NCBI GenBank assembly: GCA_047601665.1
Contig: JASGIT010000001.1
Coordinates: forward strand, 2,604,001-2,668,000
Source of the DNA: JASGIT01 sp047601665
GTDB lineage: Bacteria > Pseudomonadota > Gammaproteobacteria > Burkholderiales > Burkholderiaceae_C
Reading direction: 5' to 3'
DNA: 64,000 bases
Part shown: piece by piece, positions 43,845 through 52,146 of the stretch
Position numbering within the stretch: position 1 is the first letter of the stretch
Layout: the number at the start of each line of letters is the position of its first letter
Position numbers and translations under genes: made by a program
Notes under the pieces: generated by a model
Told to the model about the DNA's origin: nothing
What the model saw: the letters and a program-made list of their open reading frames with translations, nothing else
Databases searched by the model: none

Positions 43845-45044
43845 ATGAAGAAAACCCAACGCACCCTGCTCGCCATCGCGCTTGCCACGGCAGGCCTCGC
43901 ATCCGGCGCGGCCCACGCGCAGGACAAGGTGAAGATCGGCCTGATCACCGATATGTCCAGCCTGTACTCCGACGTGGAGGGCAAGAACGGCGCGGTGGCC
44001 ATCCAGATGGCGATCGACGACTTCGGCGGCAAGGTGCTGGGCAAGCCCATCGAACTGATGAGCATGGACCACCAGAACAAGCCGGACATCGCCGCGAGCA
44101 AGGCGCGCGAGTGGATCGACACCCAGGGCCTGACCATGCTGTTCGGCGGCACCAATTCGGGCGTGGGCCTGGCCCTGGCCGACGTGGCCAAGGAGAAGAA
44201 GCGCGTCTACGTCAACAACGGCGCGGCTTCGTCGGCGCTGACCAACGAGCAGTGCAGCCCCTACACCGTGCACTACGCCTACGACACCGTGGCGCTGGCC
44301 AAGGGCACGGCCAGCACCATCGTCGAGGGCGGCGGCAAGAGCTGGTTCTTCCTGACGGCGGACTACGCCTTCGGTCAGGCGATGGAGGCCGACGCCTCCC
44401 GCGTGGTGAAGGACAAGGGCGGCATCGTGCTCGGCTCGGTGCGCGCGCCGCTCAATGCCACCGACTTCTCGTCCTTCCTGCTGCAGGCGCAGAACTCCAA
44501 GGCGCAGATCCTGGGCCTGGCGAACGCGGGCGGCGACACCATCAACGCCATCAAGGCCGCGCGTGAATTCGGCATCAACAAGACCATGAAGCTGGCCAGC
44601 CTGCTGATCTTCTTCAGCGACGTGCACAGCCTGGGCCTGAAGACCGCCGAAGGCCTGCAGTTCACCACCAGCTGGTACTGGGACATGAACGACGAGACGC
44701 GCCAGTTCGCCGACAAGTTCATGGCCAAGACCCAGCGCCGCCCGACAGAAATCCAGGCGGCCGACTACTCGGCCACCATGAACTACCTCAAGGCCGTGCA
44801 GACCGCGGGCACCACCGATGCCGACAAGGTCATGGCCGCCTGGCGCGCCATGAAGATGAGCGACTTTTTCGGCTCCGGCGTGCTGCGCCCCGATGGCCGC
44901 TACGTGCACGACATGTACCTGATGCAGGTCAAGACCCCCGCCGAATCCAAGGGCACGTGGGACTACTACAAGCTCATCAAGAAGCTGCCCGGCGACCAGG
45001 TGTTCACCACCAAGGCCGAAACCAAGTGCGCGCTCTGGAAGTAA
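43845..45044 (+). CDS. livK: ABC transporter substrate-binding protein, LivK family (second copy)
   Basis: 399 residues, a tandem paralogue of the preceding gene with the same signal peptide pattern (SGAAHA then QDKVKIG) and long near-identical stretches in the N-lobe and around SSFLLQAQNSKAQILGLANAGG. Differences concentrate in the C-lobe (for example YWDMNDETRQFADKF versus DWNLNDQTRAFGKKF), so the two may differ in ligand range while sharing the same permease. A GC-rich repeat separates it from livH. Confidence 0.9.
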   Translation: MKKTQRTLLAIALATAGLASGAAHAQDKVKIGLITDMSSLYSDVEGKNGAVAIQMAIDDFGGKVLGKPIELMSMDHQNKPDIAASKAREWIDTQGLTMLFGGTNSGVGLALADVAKEKKRVYVNNGAASSALTNEQCSPYTVHYAYDTVALAKGTASTIVEGGGKSWFFLTADYAFGQAMEADASRVVKDKGGIVLGSVRAPLNATDFSSFLLQAQNSKAQILGLANAGGDTINAIKAAREFGINKTMKLASLLIFFSDVHSLGLKTAEGLQFTTSWYWDMNDETRQFADKFMAKTQRRPTEIQAADYSATMNYLKAVQTAGTTDADKVMAAWRAMKMSDFFGSGVLRPDGRYVHDMYLMQVKTPAESKGTWDYYKLIKKLPGDQVFTTKAETKCALWK

Positions 45045-45049
45045 ACCCC

Positions 45050-45146
45050 CTGTGTCGCTGCGCTCCATCCCCCCAAGGGGGGGACGACGGCCTTTGCTGC
45101 GGGGCGGCCCTTGCTGGCCGTCCGTCGGCTTGGGCCGCGCGCCATG
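45050..45146. repeat. GC-rich intergenic repeat with nested hairpins
   Basis: Between the second livK and livH. Contains CCCCCC-AA-GGGGGG at 45069-45082 and a longer stem ACGGCC/GGCCGT (45086-45091 and 45117-45122). The wording (TGTGTCGCTGCGCTCC, TGCGGGGCGGCCCTTGCTGG, TTGGGCCGCGCG) matches, from memory, a repeat that is frequent between genes in Comamonadaceae. It could attenuate transcription so that binding proteins are made in excess over permeases. Confidence 0.55.
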
Positions 45147-45160
45147 GATAACTAACTGAT

Positions 45161-46036
45161 ATGTCCGTTTCCCTGCCCGCCATGATGAGCCAGCTCCTGC
45201 TGGGGCTGGTCAATGGCTCGTTCTACGCCATCCTCAGCCTCGGGCTGGCCGTGATCTTCGGCCTGCTCAACGTCATCAACTTCGCGCATGGCGCGCTGTT
45301 CATGCTGGGGGCCCTGACCACCTGGATGGCGCTGAGCTACCTGGGCATCAACTACTGGGCGATGCTGCTGCTCGCCCCCCTGGTGGTGGGCATCGTGGGG
45401 GTGCTGATCGAGCGGCTGCTGTTGCGCTGGATCTACAAGCTCGACCACCTGTACGGCCTGCTGCTCACGCTGGGCCTCACGCTGCTGATCGAGGGCATCT
45501 TCCGCTCGATCTACGGCGTCTCGGGCCTGGGCTACGACACGCCCGAACTGCTGGAAGGCGCCACCAACCTCGGCTTCATGATCCTGCCCAACTACCGCGC
45601 CTGGGTGGTGGCGGCGTCCCTCGTGGTGTGCGTGGCGACCTGGTTCGTGATCGAGAAAACCCGCCTGGGCGCCTACCTGCGCGCGGGCACCGAGAACCCG
45701 CGCCTGGTCGAGGCCTTCGGCGTGAACGTGCCCGTCATGATCACGCTGACCTACGCCTTCGGCTGCGCGCTGGCCGCGTTCGCGGGCGTGCTGGCCGCGC
45801 CGGTGTACCAGGTCACGCCGCTCATGGGCCAGAACCTCATCATCGTGGTGTTCGCGGTGGTGGTGATCGGCGGCATGGGCTCCATCATGGGCTCTATCCT
45901 GACCGGGCTGGGCCTGGGCGTGATCGAGGGCTTCACCAAAGTGTTCTATCCCGAGGCGTCGTCCACCGTGGTGTTCGTCATCATGGTCGTCGTCTTGCTG
46001 ATCCGCCCCGCCGGCCTGTTCGGCAAAGAAAAATAA
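45161..46036 (+). CDS. livH: Branched-chain amino acid/amide ABC transporter permease LivH
   Basis: Inner-membrane permease of 291 residues and about eight helices. LLGLVNGSFYAILSLGLAVIFGLLNVINFAHG at the N-terminus is characteristic, as is the C-terminal RPAGLFGKEK. The gap of 116 bases from the second livK is filled by a GC-rich repeat. livM follows after 12 bases. Confidence 0.92.
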   Translation: MSVSLPAMMSQLLLGLVNGSFYAILSLGLAVIFGLLNVINFAHGALFMLGALTTWMALSYLGINYWAMLLLAPLVVGIVGVLIERLLLRWIYKLDHLYGLLLTLGLTLLIEGIFRSIYGVSGLGYDTPELLEGATNLGFMILPNYRAWVVAASLVVCVATWFVIEKTRLGAYLRAGTENPRLVEAFGVNVPVMITLTYAFGCALAAFAGVLAAPVYQVTPLMGQNLIIVVFAVVVIGGMGSIMGSILTGLGLGVIEGFTKVFYPEASSTVVFVIMVVVLLIRPAGLFGKEK

Positions 46037-46048
46037 GGGGCCGCACGC

Positions 46049-47038
46049 ATGAATTCCAAGCACCTTGCCACCCTGGGCTACGGCCTGCTGCTCGCGGGCC
46101 TGCTGGCCGCGCCGTTCCTGGGCGCGTACCCGGTGTTCGTGATGAAGCTCATGTGCTTCGCGCTGTTCGCCTCGGCCTTCAACCTGCTGCTGGGCTACAC
46201 GGGGCTGCTGTCGTTCGGGCACGCGGCCTTCCTGGGCGGGGCGGCGTATGTGACGGGCCACGCCATCAAGGCCTGGGGCGTGACGCCCGAAGTGGGCCTG
46301 CTGCTGGGCACGGCGAGCGGCGCGCTGCTGGGCCTGCTGTTCGGCTGGCTCGCCATCCGCCGCCAGGGCATCTACTTCGCGATGATCACGCTGGCGCTGG
46401 CGCAGATGATGTTCTTCGCCTGCCTGCAGGCCAAGTTCACGGGCGGCGAGGACGGCCTGCAAGGCGTGCCGCGCGGCAAGCTGTTCGGCGTGCTGAGCCT
46501 CGAAAACGATCTGACCATGTACTACGTGGCCCTGGCCATCGTGGTGCTGGCCTTCCTGCTCATCGTGCGTACCATCCATTCGCCGTTCGGCCAGGTGCTC
46601 AAGGGCATCAAGGAGAACGAGCCGCGTGCGATTTCACTGGGCTACGACACGCACCGCTTCAAGCTGCTGGCCTTCGTGCTCTCCGCCGCGCTGGCGGGCC
46701 TGGCCGGTTCGCTGAAAACGTTGGTGCTGGGCTTCGCCACGCTGACCGACGTGCACTGGACGGCCTCGGGCCAGGTCATCCTGATGACGCTGGTGGGCGG
46801 GCTGGGCACGCTGTCCGGCCCGATCGTCGGGTCCGCCGTGGTGGTGGTGCTGGAAAACAAGATCGGCGACCTGGGCAACTTCCTGGCCCGGGTCACCTCG
46901 GTGGACTGGTTCAACACCCTGGGCGAGTCGGTCACCATCGTCACGGGCCTGATCTTCGTGGTGTGCGTGCTGGCGTTCCGCCGGGGCGTCATGGGCGAGA
47001 TCATCGCGCGGCTGCCGGGGCGCAAGGCCGTTCACTGA
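46049..47038 (+). CDS. livM: Branched-chain amino acid/amide ABC transporter permease LivM
   Basis: Second permease, 329 residues. LLGYTGLLSFGHAAFLGGAAY, the cytoplasmic loop GIKENEPRAISLGYDTHRFKL, and the C-terminal FRRGVMGEI are typical. Last gene of the operon. Its stop overlaps the convergent miaA stop region by seven bases. Confidence 0.92.
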   Translation: MNSKHLATLGYGLLLAGLLAAPFLGAYPVFVMKLMCFALFASAFNLLLGYTGLLSFGHAAFLGGAAYVTGHAIKAWGVTPEVGLLLGTASGALLGLLFGWLAIRRQGIYFAMITLALAQMMFFACLQAKFTGGEDGLQGVPRGKLFGVLSLENDLTMYYVALAIVVLAFLLIVRTIHSPFGQVLKGIKENEPRAISLGYDTHRFKLLAFVLSAALAGLAGSLKTLVLGFATLTDVHWTASGQVILMTLVGGLGTLSGPIVGSAVVVVLENKIGDLGNFLARVTSVDWFNTLGESVTIVTGLIFVVCVLAFRRGVMGEIIARLPGRKAVH

Positions 47039-48000
47039 AGGGCGTTCAGCGCGGCCCGCACCAGCCGCGCCATGGCGTCAGGCGCATCGCAGGCGATCAC
47101 CTGGCGCTCCGGCATGGAGCGCAGCCAGGTGATCTGCCGCTTGGCCAGCTGGCGCGTGGCGGCGATGCCGCGCTCGCGCAGCGTGTGCAGCGGGTACGCC
47201 CCGTCCAGCGATTCCCACGCCTGCCGGTAGCCCACGGAGCGCATCGAGGGCAAATCCGGGTGCAGGTCGCCCCGTGCGCGCAGGCGCTGCACTTCGTCCA
47301 GGAAGCCAGCGGCGAGCATGGTGTCGAAGCGCTGGGCGATGCGCGCGTGCAGCCAGGTGCGGTCAGCGGGTTCCAGACAAAAAAGGGCTCCAGCGCTTAT
47401 CTGGCAAGCGCTGGCAGCTCTCTTTTTGGTAGTGTGGAAGTGCGAGAGCGGCTGGCCCGAGACTTCCCACACTTCCAGCGCGCGCTGGATGCGCTGGCTG
47501 TCGCCCGGGGCCAGCCGGGCGGCGGTGGCCGGGTCCACGCGCGCCAGCTCGGCGTGCAGCACGGGCCAGCCCTCGGCGGCGGCGCGGGCCTCGATGGCGG
47601 CGCGCACGGCGGGGTGGGCGGGCGGCATGTCGTCGATACCGTCGATCAGCGCCTTGAAGTACAGCATGGTGCCGCCCACCAGCAGCGGCAGCGCGCCGCG
47701 CGCGCGGATCCCGGCGATGAGGCGCGTGGCGTCCTGCACGAACTCGGCGGCGCTGTAGGCGTGCAGCGGGTCGCGGATGTCGATGAGGTGGTGCGGCACG
47801 GCGGCGCGCTCCGCGGCGCTGGGCTTGGCGGTGCCGATGTCCATGCCCCGGTAGACCAGGGCCGAATCCACGCTGATGATCTCCGCGCTCCGGCCCTGCC
47901 GGGCCAGCACCGCCGCCAGCGCCAGCGCGCCCGCCGTCTTGCCCGAGGCCGTGGGGCCGGCGATGGCGATGCAGGGCAGGGGGGAGGAAGGCGCGGACAT
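47032..48000 (-). CDS. miaA: tRNA dimethylallyltransferase
   Basis: Adds the isopentenyl group to A37 of tRNAs reading U-starting codons. 322 residues from the ATG at 48000; an ATG eight codons upstream is also in frame. The P-loop GPTASGKTAGAL, ISVDSALVYRGMDIGTAKP and the PHHLIDIRDP motif are present. Residues about 190-208 (around TKKRAASACQISAGALFCLE) are encoded by palindromic repeat R8, in a segment that is variable between MiaA proteins, and the frame stays open. The gdhA terminator lies just upstream. Confidence 0.95.
   Translation of the reverse strand: MSAPSSPLPCIAIAGPTASGKTAGALALAAVLARQGRSAEIISVDSALVYRGMDIGTAKPSAAERAAVPHHLIDIRDPLHAYSAAEFVQDATRLIAGIRARGALPLLVGGTMLYFKALIDGIDDMPPAHPAVRAAIEARAAAEGWPVLHAELARVDPATAARLAPGDSQRIQRALEVWEVSGQPLSHFHTTKKRAASACQISAGALFCLEPADRTWLHARIAQRFDTMLAAGFLDEVQRLRARGDLHPDLPSMRSVGYRQAWESLDGAYPLHTLRERGIAATRQLAKRQITWLRSMPERQVIACDAPDAMARLVRAALNALQ
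47376..47433. repeat. AGCGCTGG-type palindromic repeat R8, inside miaA
   Basis: AAAAAAGGGCTCCAGCGCTT, ATCTGGC, AAGCGCTGGCAGCTCTCTTTTTGG. Inner arms CCAGCGCTT and AAGCGCTGG pair perfectly. The whole unit lies within the miaA reading frame without breaking it. Confidence 0.8.
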
Positions 48001-48025
48001 AGGCGTGCGAGGGTAGCAGACCATG

Positions 48026-48047
48026 AAAAAAGGGGCCTTGCGGCCCC
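48026..48047 (-). terminator. Rho-independent terminator after gdhA
   Basis: On the minus strand GGGGCC-GCAA-GGCCCC followed by six T, with a GNRA-type loop, 20 bases beyond the gdhA stop and just before miaA. It separates the two minus-strand genes. Confidence 0.9.
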
Positions 48048-48067
48048 TGGGTGTACGTTGACGGTGT

Positions 48068-49411
48068 TCAGACCACGCCCTGCGCGATCATCGCGTCCGC
48101 CACCTTCACGAAGCCCGCCACGTTGGCGCCGTCCACGTAGCTCACGCTGCCGTCGGCGCGCTGGCCGTACTGCAGGCAGGCGGCGTGGATGCCCTTCATG
48201 ATCTGGAACAGGCGCGCGTCCACTTCTTCGCGCGGCCACGACAGGCGCTCGGCGTTCTGGCTCATCTCCAGGCCCGAGGTGGCCACGCCGCCCGCGTTGC
48301 TGGCTTTGCCGGGCGCGTAGAGCACGCCCGCCGCCTCGAAGGCCTTGGCGGCCTCGATGGTCGAGGGCATGTTGGCGCCCTCGGCCACGCAGACCACGCC
48401 GTTCTTGATGAGGGTGGCGGCGTCCTTCTCGTCCAGCTCGTTCTGCGTGGCGCAGGGCAGGGCCACGTCGACGGGCACGTGCCAGGGCGTCTTGCCCGCC
48501 TCGAACTTCACGCCCGTGCGCGCGGCGTAGTCGCTCACGCGGCCGTAGTGGTGGTTCTTCACGTCCATGAGGATGGCGAGCTTCTCGGCGGTGAAGCCTT
48601 CCTCGTCGATGATGGTGCCGCTGGAGTCGGACACGGTGACCACCTTGGCGCCCAGTTCCATGGCCTTCTCGACCGCGTACTGCGCCACGTTGCCCGAGCC
48701 CGAGACGGACACGCGCAGGCCGTCGAACGACTTGCCGCGCGTCTTGAGCATCTCGTCGGCGAAGTACACCGTGCCGTAGCCCGTGGCCTCGGGGCGGATC
48801 AGCGAGCCGCCGAACGACAGGCCCTTGCCGGTGAACACGCAGTCGGCGCGGTTGGTCAGCTTCTTGACCATGCCGGCGATGTAGCCCACCTCGCGGCCGC
48901 CCACGCCGATGTCGCCCGCGGGCACGTCGGTGTCGGCGCCCACGTGGCGGAACAGCTCGGTGGCGAAGGCCTGGCAGAAGCGCATGACCTCGGAGGGGCT
49001 CTTGCCCTTGGGGTCGAAGTCCGAGCCGCCCTTGCCGCCACCCATGGGCAGCGTGGTCAGCGCGTTCTTGAAGGTCTGCTCGAACGCCAGGAACTTGAGC
49101 ACCGACAGGTTCACCGACGGGTGGAAGCGCAGCCCGCCCTTGTACGGGCCGATGGCCATGCTGTGCTGGATGCGGTAGCCCCGGTTGACCTGCACGGTGC
49201 CGTGGTCGTCCACCCACGACACGCGGAACATCACGATGCGCTCGGGCTCCACCAGGCGCTCCAGCAGGCCGTGCTCGGCGTACCTGGGGTGTTTTTCGAT
49301 GAAAGGCCACAGGCTTTCCATGACCTCGGTCACGGCTTGCAGGAACTCGGGCTGGCCGGGGTTGCGCTGGGCAACCTGTTCAAGGAATTGGCCTACGGAC
49401 GTGTACTTCAT
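48068..49411 (-). CDS. gdhA: NADP-specific glutamate dehydrogenase
   Basis: Makes glutamate from 2-oxoglutarate and ammonium. 447 residues, the size of the hexameric NADP enzymes. The active region MGGGKGGSDFDPKGKS holds the catalytic Lys; GPYKGGLRFHPSVNLSVLK binds 2-oxoglutarate; the Rossmann motif is SGSGNVAQYA. The C-terminus GFVKVADAMIAQG is typical. Upstream are NtrC-like half-sites and a possible -10; downstream a strong terminator. Confidence 0.97.
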   Translation of the reverse strand: MKYTSVGQFLEQVAQRNPGQPEFLQAVTEVMESLWPFIEKHPRYAEHGLLERLVEPERIVMFRVSWVDDHGTVQVNRGYRIQHSMAIGPYKGGLRFHPSVNLSVLKFLAFEQTFKNALTTLPMGGGKGGSDFDPKGKSPSEVMRFCQAFATELFRHVGADTDVPAGDIGVGGREVGYIAGMVKKLTNRADCVFTGKGLSFGGSLIRPEATGYGTVYFADEMLKTRGKSFDGLRVSVSGSGNVAQYAVEKAMELGAKVVTVSDSSGTIIDEEGFTAEKLAILMDVKNHHYGRVSDYAARTGVKFEAGKTPWHVPVDVALPCATQNELDEKDAATLIKNGVVCVAEGANMPSTIEAAKAFEAAGVLYAPGKASNAGGVATSGLEMSQNAERLSWPREEVDARLFQIMKGIHAACLQYGQRADGSVSYVDGANVAGFVKVADAMIAQGVV

Positions 49412-49453
49412 AAAGGCAGGTCTCTCTTACAAAAAATGGTGTGCGGCGTTGCA

Positions 49454-49521
49454 GCACCAAATTATGTCGAAAAGTCATGCCGTCATGCACAGATATGGGG
49501 TGTTTTGGATTGTTTTGGTGC
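49454..49521 (-). promoter_or_regulatory. Candidate gdhA control region with GCACCAAA/TTTGGTGC half-sites
   Basis: GCACCAAA at 49454-49461 and its inverse TTTGGTGC at 49514-49521 lie 43 and 103 bases upstream of the gdhA ATG. GCACCA/TGGTGC is the half-site of NtrC-type binding. The minus strand also reads CATAAT at 49461-49466, a possible -10 that overlaps the nearer half-site. The half-sites are too far apart for one classical NtrC operator. Confidence 0.35.
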
Positions 49522-49553
49522 CTTGCGCTCGAAGATGGGGCGAACAAGAAGGC

Positions 49554-51386
49554 TCAGCGCCCGCGCAGGAACAGCGCATCCAGTTCTTTCATCGAGAGTT
49601 GGCGCCACGTGGGCCGCCCGTGGTTGCACTGGTCGGAGCGCTCGGTGGTTTCCATCTGCCGCAGCAGGGCGTTCATCTCGTCGATGGTGAGCTTGCGGTT
49701 GGCGCGCACCGCGCCGTGGCAGGCCATGGTGGCCAGGATTTCGTTGCGCGCGCGCTGCACCACGGTGCTGGCGTCGTGCGCGGCCAGCTCGGCGAGCACG
49801 CTGCGCGCGAGTTCCACGGCGTCGCCCTGGGCCAGCGTGGTGGGCACGGCGCGCACGGCCAGGGTCTTGGGGGAGAAGGGCGCGACTTCCAGGCCCAGCA
49901 GGCGCAGCGTGTCGGCGTGGGATTCTGCGGTGGCGACTTCCTCGGGCGTGGCGGCGAAGGTGGCGGGGATGAGCAGCGGCTGGCTGGCGATGCGCTCTGA
50001 ATCATCGGCCTGCGACTTGAGCCGTTCGTACACGATGCGCTCGTGCGCGGCGTGCATGTCCACCAGCACCAGGCCGTGGGCGTTCTCGGCCAGGATGTAG
50101 ACGCCGTGGATCTGCGCCACGGCGCGGCCCAGGGGCCAGTCCGTGGCGGGAGCGGGTTCCGGCGCCGGGGCAGGGGCGGGCGATGCGGAGGGCTGCCACA
50201 GCGCCCGCAGGTCGCTGACGATGTGGCCTTGCGGCGCTGCTTCAAATTTGATAGCTGCTTGCGCTTGACCCGTATGGGCTGGAGGCCGATTTGACGTAAA
50301 AACCGGCATGAACGGCGCCGGGGCGGGCGCCGTGGGTGTTGCGGGTTGGGCGGGCTCGGCGGGCGTGGCAGCGGCCGCCGCGGAGCGCGGCACGGCCAGC
50401 GCGTTGTCGATGGCGTGGCGCACGGCCTGGTGCACTTCGCGGCTGTCGCGGAAGCGCACCTCGATCTTGGTGGGGTGCACGTTCACGTCCACGCGCGCGG
50501 GGTCGATCTGCACGTACAGCGCGTACACGGGCTGCCTGTGGCCGTGCAGCACGTCTTCATAGGCGCTGCGCGCGGCGTGGGTGAGCACCTTGTCGCGCAC
50601 GAAGCGGCCGTTCACGTAGCAGTACTGGTGGTCGGGGCGCGAGCGGGCGGCGTCGGGCACGCCCGCGAAGCCGGTGACGGTGACGCCGCCCGCGCGCAGG
50701 TGCACCGGCACGGACTGGGTGATGAAGTCGTCGCCCAGCACGTCGGCCAACCGCCGCGCCAGGGCGTCTTCGCCGGAAGCGGCGCGCCATTGCTCCACCA
50801 GCTTGCCTTCGTGCCAGATGGCGAAGCCCACGCCGGGCCGCGCGAGCGCGTGGCGGCGCACGGCTTCGATGCAGTGGGCGAGTTCGGTCGCGTCGCTCTT
50901 CAGGAACTTGCGCCGCGCGGGGGTGGAGAAGAACAGTTCCTTCACCTCTACCGTGGTGCCCTGGCCGCGCGCGGCGGGGCGCAGTTCGCCGCTGCGGGCG
51001 TCGAGCATGAAGGCGCTGTCCTGCCCGGCGGGGCGCGAGAGCAGGGCGGTTTCGGAGACGGAGCTGATGGCCGCCAGCGCCTCGCCGCGAAAGCCCATCG
51101 TCGCCACCGTCTCCAGGTCGTGCAGGCTGGTGATCTTGCTGGTGGCGTGGCGGCGCAGGGCAATGGGCAGCTCGCCCTGCGGGATGCCGCCGCCGTCGTC
51201 TTCCACCGCGATCAGCCGCACGCCGCCCGCGAGCAGGCGCACGGTGACCTGCGTGGCGCCGGCGTCGAGCGCGTTGTCCACCAGTTCGCGCACCACGGAG
51301 GCGGGGCGCTCCACCACCTCGCCCGCCGCGATCTGGCTGATGAGTTCGTCGGGCAGGTCGCGGATGGGGCTTCGGGTATCGGTCAC
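49554..51386 (-). CDS. mutL: DNA mismatch repair protein MutL
   Basis: Couples MutS mismatch recognition to downstream nicking. 610 residues from a GTG start at 51386; the open frame continues upstream but would overlap dedA. GHKL ATPase motifs are ISQIAAGEVVERPASVVREL, DDGGGI, and ATMGFRGEALAAI. NVHPTKIEVRF closes the N-terminal half. A Pro/Ala-rich linker (about 335-420) precedes the C-terminal dimerisation domain with MACHGAVRANR. The linker contains repeat R9. The zinc-endonuclease motif DQHA-x2-E-x4-E is absent (DMHAAHERIVYE), as in MutH-type and some other proteobacterial MutL. Confidence 0.95.
   Translation of the reverse strand: MTDTRSPIRDLPDELISQIAAGEVVERPASVVRELVDNALDAGATQVTVRLLAGGVRLIAVEDDGGGIPQGELPIALRRHATSKITSLHDLETVATMGFRGEALAAISSVSETALLSRPAGQDSAFMLDARSGELRPAARGQGTTVEVKELFFSTPARRKFLKSDATELAHCIEAVRRHALARPGVGFAIWHEGKLVEQWRAASGEDALARRLADVLGDDFITQSVPVHLRAGGVTVTGFAGVPDAARSRPDHQYCYVNGRFVRDKVLTHAARSAYEDVLHGHRQPVYALYVQIDPARVDVNVHPTKIEVRFRDSREVHQAVRHAIDNALAVPRSAAAAATPAEPAQPATPTAPAPAPFMPVFTSNRPPAHTGQAQAAIKFEAAPQGHIVSDLRALWQPSASPAPAPAPEPAPATDWPLGRAVAQIHGVYILAENAHGLVLVDMHAAHERIVYERLKSQADDSERIASQPLLIPATFAATPEEVATAESHADTLRLLGLEVAPFSPKTLAVRAVPTTLAQGDAVELARSVLAELAAHDASTVVQRARNEILATMACHGAVRANRKLTIDEMNALLRQMETTERSDQCNHGRPTWRQLSMKELDALFLRGR
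50241..50300. repeat. AGCGCTGG-type palindromic repeat R9, inside mutL
   Basis: TTCAAATTTGATAGCTGCTT, GCGCTTGACCCGTATGGGCT, GGAGGCCGATTTGACG. It is a recognisable family copy with the outer TTTGATAGCTGC and GGCCGATTTGA ends. It encodes about residues 362-382 of MutL, in the flexible linker, without breaking the frame. Confidence 0.78.
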
Positions 51387-51411
51387 GGCGGCGATTGTAG
51401 GCAGGGGCCGG

Positions 51412-51417
51412 GATAAT
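51412..51417 (+). promoter_or_regulatory. Candidate -10 box for dedA
   Basis: GATAAT, nine bases before the dedA ATG at 51426, in the 39-base gap between divergent mutL and dedA. If used, the leader would be only a few bases long. No good -35 is visible. Confidence 0.3.
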
Positions 51418-51425
51418 GCGCCCCC

Positions 51426-52067
51426 ATGGAATTTGTGCACTATCTGATCGACTTCATCCTGCACGTGGACAAGCACCTGGCCGTTTTCGTGGCGAGCTAC
51501 GGGCCCTGGGTCTACGCGCTGCTGTTCCTCATCGTGTTCGTGGAAACGGGCGTGGTGGTCATGCCCTTCCTGCCGGGCGACTCGCTGCTGTTCATCGTGG
51601 GCGCGCTGTCCGGCGCGGGGCTGGTGCATTTTCCGCTGGCCGTGGCGGTGCTGCTGCTGGCGGCGGTGCTGGGCGACCAGTGCAACTACTCCATCGGGCG
51701 CTATTTCGGCCCCAAGGTGTTCCAGTGGGAGAAGTCGCGCTGGTTCAACCGCCAGGCGTTCGACCAGGCCCATGCGTTCTACGAGCGCTACGGCGGCATC
51801 ACCATCGTGCTGGCGCGCTTCATGCCCTTCATCCGCACCTTCGCGCCCTTCGTGGCGGGCGTGGCGGCCATGGGGCGGGGCAAGTTCACGGCCTTCAACG
51901 TGGGCGGGGCGGTGCTGTGGGTGCTGGGCGTCTGCACGGCGGGCTACTTCTTCGGCAACCTGCCCTGGGTGCGGCAGAACCTGGAGAAGATCATCTGGGC
52001 GCTGATTCTGGTGCCCGGCGTGCTCGCGCTGTGGGGCGCATGGCGCGCGGGGCGCAAAACCGCGTAA
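51426..52067 (+). CDS. DedA-family membrane protein
   Basis: 213 residues. DedA (SNARE-associated/VTT) proteins are inner-membrane proteins now linked to undecaprenyl-phosphate or lipid flipping. The conserved FVETGVVVMPFLPGDSLLF, GDQCNYSIGRYFG and FMPFIRTFAPFVAGVAAM stretches are present, the last with the functional Arg. Divergent from mutL. No transport substrate can be told from sequence. Confidence 0.92.
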   Translation: MEFVHYLIDFILHVDKHLAVFVASYGPWVYALLFLIVFVETGVVVMPFLPGDSLLFIVGALSGAGLVHFPLAVAVLLLAAVLGDQCNYSIGRYFGPKVFQWEKSRWFNRQAFDQAHAFYERYGGITIVLARFMPFIRTFAPFVAGVAAMGRGKFTAFNVGGAVLWVLGVCTAGYFFGNLPWVRQNLEKIIWALILVPGVLALWGAWRAGRKTA

Positions 52068-52092
52068 CAATCCCGCCCCGCAAATCGTAGCT

Positions 52093-52126
52093 AAAAAACA
52101 ACAACGCCCGCATCCAGCGGGCGTTG
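52093..52126 (-). terminator. Rho-independent terminator of the lipoprotein gene
   Basis: CAACGCCCGC (52102-52111) pairs with GCGGGCGTTG (52117-52126). On the minus strand the hairpin is followed by TTGTTTTTTAG. It lies between the convergent dedA and lipoprotein genes, and may also serve dedA weakly. Confidence 0.8.
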
Positions 52127-52146
52127 CTGCCAGGGCGGCAGGAGTT

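Noticed and set aside
42552..45068. Long minus-strand open frame opposite both livK genes, seeming to have an internal repeat.
   Set aside because: The internal repeat only mirrors the tandem livK duplication on the coding strand; no protein family or start signal.
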